Assembly: GCF_001949145.1 (NCBI RefSeq)
Contig: NW_019091536.1
Coordinates: 457,722 to 521,721, forward strand
DNA: 64,000 nt
Reading direction: 5' to 3'
Source of the DNA: Acanthaster planci
Lineage: Eukaryota; Echinodermata; Asteroidea; Valvatida; Acanthasteridae
Under the pieces are notes generated by a model. It searched no databases, was not told the origin of the DNA, and saw nothing but the letters and a program-made list of their open reading frames with translations. Every line of letters begins with the position of its first letter. Within the stretch, counting starts at the first letter, position 1. Position numbers and translations under genes: made by a program. Of the stretch, positions 27,301 through 39,300 are shown one piece after another.

Positions 27301-30300
27301 GCATTTTACTCTGATCTTCACAATGACTACGGGTACCCACCTGTTATGAGAATCGGGTATTCGGTTCCCAAACTATCCGTAAATGCACACCACCACATGC
27401 ATAACCTCAAAGAAGAGGGGCTCTTTTTTTCTAATGCAGGTGATGCAAGCGATTCACAATAGAGTCTGGCTAGTCACAATGCGTGAAATCTGTTGACCCT
27501 TTCCGAGTGCGTATTGGGTTGGCAGATTTCGTGCATTGTGATTGGCCAACATGTTGCAAATAGTTTGGTTTAGCTGTGTAAAACATAGGATTCAGTATTA
27601 GTAATGGGCTTTGTTTCTTCAGGAATCTAAAGACACATCTTCTTTCACCCCATACACAGTGCATGCTGCCGTTATCGCCATAAACGAAGCCGTTGACAAG
27701 CAAGTGTCTGCTGACACCATGAAGGCACTGCACAACCCCAACGCCATGCTTGTCAATCTGATCAACAATAACCAGGACCGGTACCAGGAGGTGCTGTACG
27801 ATGCCAAGGAAAACAAGAAGCAGAGTGCCATGAACAAGGTGGGGGAACGAAGGTCGTCAACAAGGGGGACTGTAGTCAAGCCCATCTCAAGTCCAGTCAC
27901 TACCGTCGTCCAGTCAAGTGGACTTTCTGTCAAATATCAAATTCACTTTCTTTCAAATACCTTTCAGATGAGGGTAATTCCAGAAATTAGGGTCCATTTT
28001 TTTCAAGTCCCTCTCACATCTGACATATGATTATGTAAGTTCACAACACATTGTTTAATTTCCAAGAGTGATGAATTAATGCAAATTACCTGCCAAACAA
28101 ATAGTAATAGTTTGAAATCAATTCCGGTGACATTTCCATAACAGATCAGATGTAACAGGGACCCAAAATGTCACACTTTTGGACCCCTAATTTCTGGAAT
28201 TACCCATAAAAGCACTTGGTAGGAAGAGACATCTCTCAAAGAGTTCCAATGGTTATTTCCTTTTGTCCACAGAGCATGCGTGAAGGTGAAGATATGGCAG
28301 AGAGAGACATGTATGAATTGCTGCTAACACAGGCAGAGATACAGGGCAACATCAATACTGCTAACGGTGAGTCTGACGGTTTCGTCTCAATTATGCACTT
28401 TATTAAAGGGTCTCTGCTGTGCACTTCACACCATCAAAATGCACCTTTTCATCTCCATTAACCTCATTTCCAATTTTTTTCCACCATTTAAAAGGTTTTT
28501 TGGTTCTCATGCTCATGAGATTTCGATATTCATGAGTAAAACTATGACCAGCCCAGCCCAGGAAGAACACCTCATCGTTACATTGGTTTGGTCACCAGAA
28601 ACTGCTGGATATTTTTGTATTTTGCTGGCCTAAATTTTCTCTTTTTTTGGTGACTCCAAATTTTCTCTCTGTTTTGGGTGACTCGTTGTGTAAGTGTGAG
28701 CAACCCTTTATAAGAAAAGCTTTTAGCGAGTAAATTCTGGGATCAGAAAACCTATGCACCGAACCATGTTCCCTGAGGGGCATTACGGCAACAACACCCT
28801 CAATTGTCCAGGAAAGCATGGAAATTTTGAGCGTTTAAAGATATTCTTTTTTTCACTACGTTTAACCTGAAAGGAATGCCAACTAGTTTTCAAGTGTTGA
28901 AGATTATAAGGTTGCAGGAAGAGTATGTCTACAGAATACCCATTCCTGGTACCCTTTAAACCATTTCCCCCTCTTGTGCAAGGATAGCTTGGTCTTTCTC
29001 AGAGCAGTATGTTTTAATGTGGGGCTTTTCTTCTCCACCGTCTTCCGACTGCAGTACAAAATCAACTGGTGGTGATTGATTCCGCACTGGACAGCGGTGA
29101 CCCCACGGCATTGGTCCGCGCCCTGGAGAGTCCAGCCATCGGTCTGAAGGATGTCAAGTCTGAGCATGGCCGCTACTATCTGAGTATTCTGTCTGATGTG
29201 CGCAAGAAGAAGGCAGAGGTAAAACTCATGCAGACTGCATTCACTTTGGCACTGCTTTGAAGTGCTGCAGAATGATGTTGGGATTTAGTGCGAAAGCACT
29301 TCTTCAGGTTTCAGTTTTTTCTCAGAAAGATATACGGCAGATTCCTTGATTACCTTTACTGGCTGGCTCCTGTACGTAGATACTTCACGTCTCTTTAGAT
29401 TAAAATCAGCCATGCGGGCTTGGTGCTGTTTCTGAGTCCTCCCAAATCAATCCAAGTATTTTTGGAGAGCTCTGGAGGATTGAGGCAATGGTCTCTCCTC
29501 AAGGGGTCCCTTAAAAGAAATAAGGGAGGACTTATAAGGACTGATGTTGTCTCCAACTTTTATCTGGAGACAGAGGATTTTGAAGACTCCAGTTTGCATC
29601 TTAGTAGAATGGGCCTTAGGATTAGGGCCAGTGGCTTTGAGGCAGAGGCTGTTCAGCACCATGGTTCTGTTCCAGCCCCAGTCCATTCGTAGGTTTTTTT
29701 TTCCAAATCTGGGCTTTATCTCTTCGGTTTCCTCCTCACCTTGAGCTCCACATGCTGTTCACGTGCACGTTAACTGTTGGAACCATACGAGTACTCTTCA
29801 TATATTGCAAACTTGGGCATCTGTTTCTGCAATAGAGGATAGAGCTGCGTTGAACTTGAAGTTTTTAATCTAAATACTGAGGCTTGAAAATAATGATGGA
29901 GATAAACACTAAGCCTTTAAAAAGTTGGTATGCAGAAATTCTTGAAAGAAACCTGCGTCCTGCTAACAGCCACTGAAGGATTGCGTGACATATATGCATC
30001 GGTTTACACAGTCAAAAAGTGCCGCGCAATGGATAGCAGTTTGCAATACACTGTGCACAACTGAGAGCTCTTGGTTCATTGTGGTGAACCGCAATTGCCT
30101 AGGTTTGCCCGTCTTGGTACACAGTGACTGTTTCTTTCTCTGTTGCAGATGGGAGGTGAAAGAGGAACAGCCTTGGACAAAGATGAGCTCCAGCTGGGTG
30201 TCAACCTGGCCAACACACAAGCCGAGGAGCACAAGCAAAGTAAGTCAACTAAAAATTTTGTCCCAGGGCTTTTCCTCGAACCTTTGCATATTCCAGCTAG

Positions 30301-33300
30301 CAACTTTCCCGTTGGATCAGTTGATTTCCTTGGGGTTTTTCGTCATGTATGTCATTACTGATTACAAATTAAGACAAGACAGAGGTGTGACTTCCCCTGA
30401 CATCTCCCAGGTTTCAGGATTGTTGACCCAAAATTTCTTAAGTTGTAGAGTTGTAATCATTCAGGTTTCGCCACTCGTTGGATCTTTGTGCCAAATTCCA
30501 AGTGCAAGGTTCTCACAATTAAAGCCATGTCAGAATGGAGTCGTTCCTTTTCAGTTGTTGAAAGCCTTTAAAAGTCAAGACCTGTATGTTATTGTGACAA
30601 CCCCACTGTTGATTTCTCTTCATTCTCCAATCTCACCTCTGATTAAAAATATGTCTGGAATTCCTTCATTACTCAGACTTGCCAGCTACCTGTCTGGTGA
30701 TAAACAGCAGAAAAAAAAAGGACACTTTAGGACCGTAAATTTTTGTTTTGTTTTATTTCCGTACAGTGTTGAAAGCCGTGCGTGACATCAATGCAGCCAT
30801 CGACGGAGGCAATGCCCACGAGACTGTACAAGCTCTCAGCAGACCCGAGGCCAAGCTGCCGCCCGTCGATGTGCAGTGGGCAGGGCTGTACCAGGACGAG
30901 TTGTCTGGACTGAAAGCTTCCAACGAAGCGGTGAGAATTTGTTGGTTGCATCACAGACTGACCTGTTTTGATAAGTGCATACCATGAACCGACCTTCCTA
31001 GTGCATAACGTCTGTGCACAATTTGTCGTGTGCTAATCAAGATATGTACATCAGTTCATGATACGACCAAGGTATTTGCACTGGTCCTTGACTTTATGCT
31101 CATTTAGAGCTTATAGTCTCATGACAAGTCACTTATGACTTTCCCTTCTAAAAGCAAACAGAAGTAAGTGATTTTGATGTTTGAACGTTCTTCTTCCCAA
31201 CTGGTAATTGTCACACTTCAGAGTGACTCAAGAGTAAACAAACTTGTCTACAGAGTTTTTGAGAAATGACGTGGTTCTTGGATATTTAAATATAATTTTT
31301 GAGACTCTAGCTTGTAATTCTTCAGCCTAGTTTTGGAATGGCAAGTGACATATTTGAAGCTTCCTGATTGATCCTTCCAGTCTTTAGTCCTGTCATTCTT
31401 CTGAGCTTCAAAAAACCTCATTGGGCGTTCTGAAAATCTGTTTAAATCTGTTTTATCCTTTATTGACAGGATCTTACGCATGACCAGCTTTCAGAAGCTC
31501 TGCAAGGTACGCTGCTATACAACTTTCAAACATCTAAAAGCTTTTCCCCATGACAGTGTTGAAACTAGGAAGCTTTTCCACATGACAGTGTTGAAACTAG
31601 GCAGCTTTTCCCCGTGACAGTGTTGAAACTAGGAGGTTTTTCCCCATGACAGTGTTGAAACTCGGAAGCTTTTCCCCATGACAGTGTTGAAACTCGGAAG
31701 CTTTTCCCCATGACAGTGTTGAAACTCGGAAGCTTTTCCCCATGACAGTGTTGAAACTAGGAAGCTTTTCCCCACGACATTGTTCTTCCCTGTAGCGCAG
31801 CCTTGTACTTCTACCTGCGCGCGTAAATCAAATAGGCGTCTATCAATTGAGATTTGCACAGTAAAGGACACCATGATAAGGTTGTGGCAATAAAGTAATC
31901 TGAGGAGACACCGTTCCTGTAATGGCACCGTACTAACACACATGTTCATACAGCAGGTCATATATCTGTATGACTTGGCTGTGGCCAGAACTTATGCATA
32001 AGTCTATGGTAGTAGCCGCAGCCAGTTCTCACGTGGTCAGGTGTAATTTCAAGCTGTAGCTAAGTGATTCGTATGTGGCCGTATATGTAGGGCTCGCGTG
32101 TGTGTTGGCAAACTGCAATGCTCTGCTATTCAAAGAGAGTGTTGTAAGCTTCGCGCCAACGAAGTAATGACTTCTAATTCTACTCGCCACATCCCTTATC
32201 TGTGGCCATTTATCATGAAACGGCCCAGGTTCAGCATCCGTCAACCAATCAACCCTTTCAACCATTTCTCACAGTGCTTGGCGTGGTGGCCAGCATTAAC
32301 CACGCAGTGGAGGCAGGTGACGCGGACAAGACGGTCCGCCTCATGCTGCAGCCTGAGTCCTGCCTGGGAGACGTGGACGGTGATGAGACGGTCAGGCAGA
32401 GGTACCAGGACAAACTGGCCTCTCGGAAACACTCCAATGCTAAGGTCAGTCCAGTCAGGCCAGCTCCTGGCAGTTATTTATGTAAAAAAAATTGGAATGT
32501 TTAACCCAAAAAAAGAGGAAACCATTTTGCTGAGTAGACTTCTAGATATTTTGTTTGTCTGTAATATTTTATTGTTTAATCGTGTTGAATATGCCACATT
32601 TACCTAGCCGCTGTGACTAAAAGCACTCTCCCCAGCAAAGAGGAAAAATTCCAACTTTTCATTTTTCAAGATCATATATTTTCAACAGCAGTTGGCCTTG
32701 AGTGTTCATGTATCAAATGGGCATGAAGCTGTGTGCGAGCAAACATTGTTTTCCCAGCTTACAGCATTTTGGCTTAGGAATGTTCTAGCATTGATTCAAA
32801 ATACAAGCTTCTAATGAACATCTGTAGATCATTTACAGTCTGTCAGATCAGTCCGACTGTGATCATTTCACCAGGAGCCCCGTAAACAGCCCAGTATCAC
32901 CATTCAGAGGTCATTTGCTACATTAATTTCCAGTAGCTGTCTGTCGTTACATTGACATGTCATTAGTGAATTTGTCAACATTGAGCAATGCCAACACCTT
33001 TTACGCCTTGCAGGCTGGAGCGGATTATCTCCTACAAGAGCATATACAAGACTGTGTGGAAAAGGTCAATGCGGAGGTCCAGGAAGAACACGAACGTGAG
33101 TAGCCACTGCTGGCAGAAATGTGGAGGGGCTTTTTCCCTTTAACATTAGGTTCAGTTTTGTAGAGCTGCAAAGCAGAACGTGACCTTCAGAAAATTTGTG
33201 CGCTGAGCGCAAATCAGTGGAGAGCCCATTGTGATTCTACTGCATTACCAGGAAATGCTTCTCCGGCTGCGTCCACATCTTGTATCACAAGCCAGGTCTA

Positions 33301-36300
33301 TTGATGCTGTGTCTTTGCACTTCTTTCTAGGTATCATGGCAGTGGCAAAGATCAACGAGGCCATAGATACCGGCGATCCAGACGAGACCCTTAAGGCTCT
33401 GCAGACCCCAGCCGCCAAGCTGCGAGAGGTGGACCCCGAGCTACACATACTCTACCTCATCACGCTACGAGGCGAAAAGGACCACAAGGCAGAGGTAGGA
33501 CCAGAAATCCTGGCATTTTTGTCGAGGGGAACCAAAAGAGGTGAAGGTTGAGAATGGCGATGCAGTGAACATGACCTGTTTCCACTTGAAAGTGACATTG
33601 TTAATTCTCACAAAGTTTACCCTGTGCCTATGTTGGCAGTGACTTCAGTGTGGTACAGTTCTGTGTATTCAGTGTTTGGGTCAAAAATGAAAGTGATATA
33701 CTTATATAGTAGAGCAAGGTTTGCCTTTGCAGAGCACAGACTGGTTGGCCCTCGTTTGCCATAAAAGTGTTAAACTATATTTAACCTACACAATATTATC
33801 TTTCAGACACCAAGTATATATTTACTAAAATGACTGTTGACAAAAAGAGATGTTTTTTGACAATTTTTTTTTTCGTCAGTTGATGGAGGATGAGGCAGCT
33901 GTTTTGTGGCTGGATGAAATCCAAGATGGCGTCGACAAGTCCAACAACAAGAACGTCAATGCAAATAAGCGTAAGCTCTCTGTCTCTGTGAACTATGAAA
34001 AAAATCTGGGGGAAGAGGGGAGGATGCAGAAGTGTAACAAGTGAACCAAGGAGTGTGCTTCTATCAGAGTTGACTCGATACTGACTCCAGAGACAAGAAA
34101 TGGTCTTGCCTTGTTGACCCTAACCCTGTAGGGACCATTGAAATCGTGCATATGCTTGTTGAATTCAGAATGATTAGGGTTAATCTGCAACCTTTGAGCT
34201 AGTTTGTAATGTAAATCTTTGCAACTACCAACATCTCAATGTTGACCCAGTGTCAAGTACCATGTCAAGGCTCCGATGGCCTGATGTTTGTTGCCTGTTT
34301 TTAACAAACCCTTTGTTTCCAGATTTTCGTACTTACACCACCTGTCAAATGACTGGAAACAGTCCTCAATCCGAGCTGAACGTATTCTTAATAAGTACAG
34401 GGCATATTTTATCTCTTGATTTTCTCTCAGTAACTTCTTGTTTTCATTTGTACAGTTGCGGTGAGCGTGGCCAATGTCAATATGATGATTGATGACAAGA
34501 AATCGACCCCTCTCCTGGATGCACTGCGTCACCCAGACCTGGCTCTCCATTCAGTGGTCCCTGAGTGTGAGCAGACTTACATGGAGAAACTCACAGAGGC
34601 CAAGGAAGAAAAGGCAAAGAGTAAGACAGCTGATTGGTCGAAGAATTCTAAAAATAGAGTCAGCACTGTGATTGGATTGTCCTCCAGCTACGTGTACTGT
34701 ATTTTAAGTATCGCCAAGGACAGAGTTAGTCCCTTTTGGGGAGGGGGTGCCAGCTTCTCCCATTTTAAAGTGTTGTGAGAACCTTTGACTTCATACTAGA
34801 AAACCGCATGCATTGACGCTTTGCAAGTAAATCCCCAAATCATGGGTGGGGCAGTCTTGTCATGGGAGGGGCGGAGGAAACAGTATATAGATTCCATACT
34901 TCTAATTTAATTACATTCCAACATTTTCTTGCCTTTCACCTGTTACGTCTCTCCCTACTTCTTTCTCTGCAGGTGGTGCTCCAGGTAGCTGGGTCTGCCA
35001 CAAGCTGAAGGATGGGAGCAGTTTCTACTTCAACTTCCTCACCATGGAGTCCAGCTGGATTGAAGCGGAAGACTTCAACGATTCCAACCTGCAGCTCAGC
35101 AAAGAGGAGATCCAGGCAAGTCAGCGCTGACAGCAAAAAAACCGAAAAAGCTCCGAAAATGGCTCACGTGCTTCCAAACTGAAGCTCTGCTGAGTGTCGT
35201 ATCTTTAATCTTGCTAGGGGACATAAATTACCAGGTGGTTTGTAAGACAACTTCACAGAGATTATGTTTACACGTTTTGGGCGATGTATTGTCGCCAGCA
35301 GGTGACTGGGTAAACTGTGAAATTCCCAATTGGTTTTGTACACCTACTGACAAGTCTGTGGAAGTGACTGTGTATTTCATATAAACTTGGTTACTGTATG
35401 CAGGTTGCAGTTGTCGCAAAAATTGCTGTGTGTGGCCTAAGAGGGTCACAAAAATTAAGCTGGTTATAATGCCTCACAAATCTTGTACAAATGGCTGGTA
35501 AGGTTATTTAATGAGGGCCAACATACAGTGTTCCCGCGGCCTGGAAAAGTCATGGAATTTTGTAAAAATGACTAAAGTCATGGAAAAGTCACGGAATTTT
35601 TCAACACTATGTGTGAAGTAAGTGCAAAAAATTCTTGATTTTATTTGCAGCTTTTAAAGTCCGAAGAGTCCAAGAAATTGCAGTATTGGGTCATGGATTT
35701 TCATAATTTGGTCATGGAAAAGTTATGGAATTTTATTGTCCTTTAGGTGCAGGAACCCTGAACCTAGAAATGAAGTTTTGCCGTGGTGTCATGTCCGTTT
35801 TAAAGGCTGCTTTTTGGGCCAAAAATAATCCTGCACCTGGTGTCAGCTGGCATTAAATAATCCCTAGTTAAAAGCCAGAAACATTCAAGCAACGTAGCTG
35901 GCAAGTATGGTGTTTTTGAAAATTAACTATTCATTTGACTGACAGAAAGTTGTGACAGGGGTGACAGCCGAGTATGATCGTGCCCTCCTCTTCCAAGCCA
36001 ATGAGGACAAGATCGTCACAATCCAGTCTCACGTCAGAGGGACTATCGCCAGGAAGGCCTACAAGGAGAGACTGGATTTCATCAGGAGGCAGTTACCTGC
36101 TATCGTTCGCATACAGGTGAGCCTGTGTTCAATATTAGGCAGTTTTGGTAACGGTGAGGGCTGTTCTCTGTAGTATGTTGTTGGCAAAAAAGTGAAGCCG
36201 TAGCCACATTATCTCTGATGTTTTCATAGGCTTAGTCTTTTATGATAGTAAGATAGATGCCAATATGGGCCCAATTTCACGACACTGCTTACTTTTAAGC

Positions 36301-39300
36301 AACTTTTTTTGCTGACCATTGAGCAAAAGTTTGCTGAACCACTCGGTGCCAGGGTTTCTGGTACCGGACTCCTTGGGTTTGTACGCATAGCCGGGCTGCC
36401 CGAAATCAGACAAAGGAGCTGGGCCTTGTAACAAAAGACCGTACTTGGAACAAAAGGCCTGCTGCTGGGAATTACCATCATTTTTCAGCTGGCATTACTG
36501 GAGGTAATTCATCATTATTTTGAAACAGTATACCACTGTTTGGGCCATTCAGCGCCTGCAGATTATCAGCGGGGACAAAAGTACTCCAGTGATGAGCGAT
36601 GCAGTATAGCTGCATGCTAATCCGACTGCATTTGAAAAGACGCAACTGCCATTCAGCAACACACTGGGCCAATTTCGGGAACAAAGGAAATTACACAATA
36701 CCGCATAATCTGGGCTCTCTTGGGGCGGCAGTCCTGGCTGCAATACTCGGGCGAAAGTGAAAGTTGCCCGTCAGAGTAGCCACCAGACAGTCATTTGTGT
36801 GGGTCTAAACATCTAGTTAATGAAGTTATGAATTCTTGAAGAATTTTGAAAACGGAAAATCTTTAAATCACCCAGGAACTCATCCCGCATATTCAAATTC
36901 CCACCTGGCAGGAAGTGGTTAATGGTAAGCGTATTTCAAAGCAAACATTCCAGTTGCTGAAAACAAACAAAACAGGTGCTCTGTAAGCCAAAAAATTGCA
37001 TGGGTGTGCATGGAGATTTCCGTTGTTACCTCACCGAGTTATTCAAATATTTGACCTGTTTGCTGTTAACTCGATTTATTGAAATTTATCATCAAAATAT
37101 GTCCAGACCACTACGTAAGATCAAAATTCTTGTTTCTTCAAATTCAGTCAAAAGTGGCACTGCTGAAGTGGTTGCAAAGAGGCAGGTAGGTCAGTATTGC
37201 TAGGAGAGTGGGTGTTCAATCTGGGTAGATTCAAGTGAATTGACATCAGTGTTATTATGTGATACTGTCTTTCAGAGTTGGCTCAGGGGATTCCGTCAGA
37301 GACGAGCTTACAGAGACAGACTTGAATTCCTCAACAAGCAAGAGGAAACCTCTGTTAAGGTACAGACAAGTTCTTTATTTTGCTAAAGGAAACTCTCTCA
37401 TCAGCAATATTGGTATTCATATATTGTAAATGGTATTCCAATTATAATTTTATATTCAAAGTATTTCATTTTGGTTCAGTATTACTACAGTATTGTGGTG
37501 TTATTTATGTATTTTTTCCAGTTGCAATCTTATGCCCGGATGTACAGAGAGAAGAAGAAGTACCAAGGAAGACTCAATTTCTTCAGAGATAATGTAAGTA
37601 GGAGTGTAACGTAGCTTCTGCTGAAGAGAAGTATAAACGTTTTGGGGTCCAGGTGGGGCAGAAGAAAAACTGATGTAGTGGACCTTTCCCCAGTTTGTCC
37701 ACCTGTCACACTTCCTGAATGCATGGTTGTCATAAAATACTGGCACTCTCGATAGCAAAACAATTTGCCAAATGCGACTCGAGAAATTTACCGACCCGTT
37801 ATGCCTTCTCATTGCGTCATTTGCCTTGAACACCAGTGTTGTTAGAAAACTCAAAAGTTGTAGTGTTGCCCATCCTGCGTCCACCAGTCTTGAATGAGCC
37901 ACAGGTCATGCAAAGGAAAACATTCCTTTGTCATTGTTCACCCTGTAACTTATGACTGGGTCTTGTGAACGTTGTTGTGACTGGATTTGTGGAGGAGCTT
38001 GCAAGGAGACTGGGGAAGTTGTGGCTTGATTTTTGAAGAGTGTTGCGATAGCCTTGACTACAACTTACTAATGTAATCATTGCTGTTACAATTCATTTCA
38101 AGTAGATGTGTACACTAGTGAGAGAAACCCCAATCATTTTAATCTCAAACAGTGTCATTAGTCTGTTCTAAATGTAGAAAAAGTTTTGTTTTTATGTTTT
38201 ACTGTCGCAGTCTTCCTGACGATTGAGAGATTCCATTTGTAATTTGTTCTCCTTAGGTGAACTCTGTGATCAGAATTCAGACCTTCTGGCGATCCAACAA
38301 AGCCAGGAATGATTACTTCACACTCAGTAAGTACTTCAGTAAACCAAGCAGTTGCTTAATATCATTAGAGTGTATCATCAATATAATTACTTGTGGTATG
38401 ATTGCAATGTACATCTTGTTTTACTTCAGGTTCATGTTGTTTTTGAGGTAATTTCAGAGTGACCCAAGTTTCTTGAGAAGAAAGAAGTTGCTTGCAAACA
38501 TTTGTTTGACCTTTAATAATCTCATTATTGGGGATAGGGTTGGGTGTTAAAAAAGCCTTACCCAGCTCCGCTTTTCAATCATTCCGTCCTCTCTTTCTCC
38601 TGCAGTCAAATCAGAAAATCCACCTGTCAGCGTGGTCTCAAAGTTTGTTCACCTACTTGAGAGCAACGAAGTGGACTTGAACGAGGAACTTGGTAAGCAA
38701 CACTACAGACTGCCAAATGTTCACTGTTTACTTGAAACACAGAAGATGTAAATCCAGTGCTGGAAAATTTGTAGGGATCTGAAGAGGTGAAAAGATTGAT
38801 GGGTGCTTTGCTATAACAGAACTGCAAGAGTTGCGTGAGAAAGTGGTGAAGAAGATTCGCTCCAATCAGCAGCTAGAGAACGACTTGAACATGATGGACA
38901 TCAAGATAGGACTTCTGGTCAAGAACAGGATCACGTTGCAGGTAACGGCTCCCAGGAGGCAGGGAAGGGTGGATCTGAGACCAAACTGTTTGAGGGATTT
39001 TCAGGTTTCTTTATGGGATGGGCTATCTCAGCCGTGAGGCTAAATTTTGGGGCTTTTTTATGTTTTGATATGGAAGGGGAAATGAATTAGTCCCAGAAAA
39101 TCATTTTGAAAGAAAATAAAAATGGCCTCTTTAGTACATTCGAACAGATAGCTTCTTCAAAATATGCCCTTGAGACTCATTTCATGGGATCCGATTATTC
39201 AATGTATGAACCCCCAAACAGTCTTGAGCCCTTCAACTATTGGAAGATTGAGGACAATAATGCTTGTCTTCCTCTTCTCCCAGGATGTGGTGTCCCATGG

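Larger units (their letters stand above)
27839..35945 (+). other. Introns 9-20 (short introns of the repeat region)
   Basis: Twelve introns of about 0.2-0.9 kb. Repeats found in them are a MITE in intron 9 (27972-28205), a 32-bp minisatellite in intron 14 (31539-31783), a 70-bp TTAA-type element in intron 18 (34114-34183) and a hAT-like MITE in intron 20 (35526-35760). Intron 20 uses a GC donor. Nothing else was recognised. Confidence 0.75.
36117..39283 (+). other. Introns 21-26
   Basis: Six introns of 127 nt to 1.2 kb. Intron 21 carries a dispersed repeat (36267-36476) whose inverted partner is in intron 27. Intron 25 (127 nt) is the shortest of the gene. Nothing else was recognised. Confidence 0.75.

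Noticed and set aside
26936-27349. A 137-codon open frame in intron 8
   Set aside because: No recognisable homology, starts inside a low-complexity G run, and the IQGAP frame runs from exon 8 to exon 9 without it.
31629-31961. Minus-strand frame with repeated SFNTVMGK-like peptide
   Set aside because: It is a translation of the 32-bp minisatellite inside intron 14.
34114-34183. Interstitial telomeric repeat because of CCCTAA/TTAGGG
   Set aside because: Only one or two hexamers occur on each side in inverted orientation, with TTAA at the tips; a MITE explains it better.
35116-35121. Use of the GT at 35119-35120 as donor of intron 20
   Set aside because: It would add four bases and bring a stop codon early in exon 21, whereas the GC donor restores the conserved EEIQ to TGVTAEY junction.
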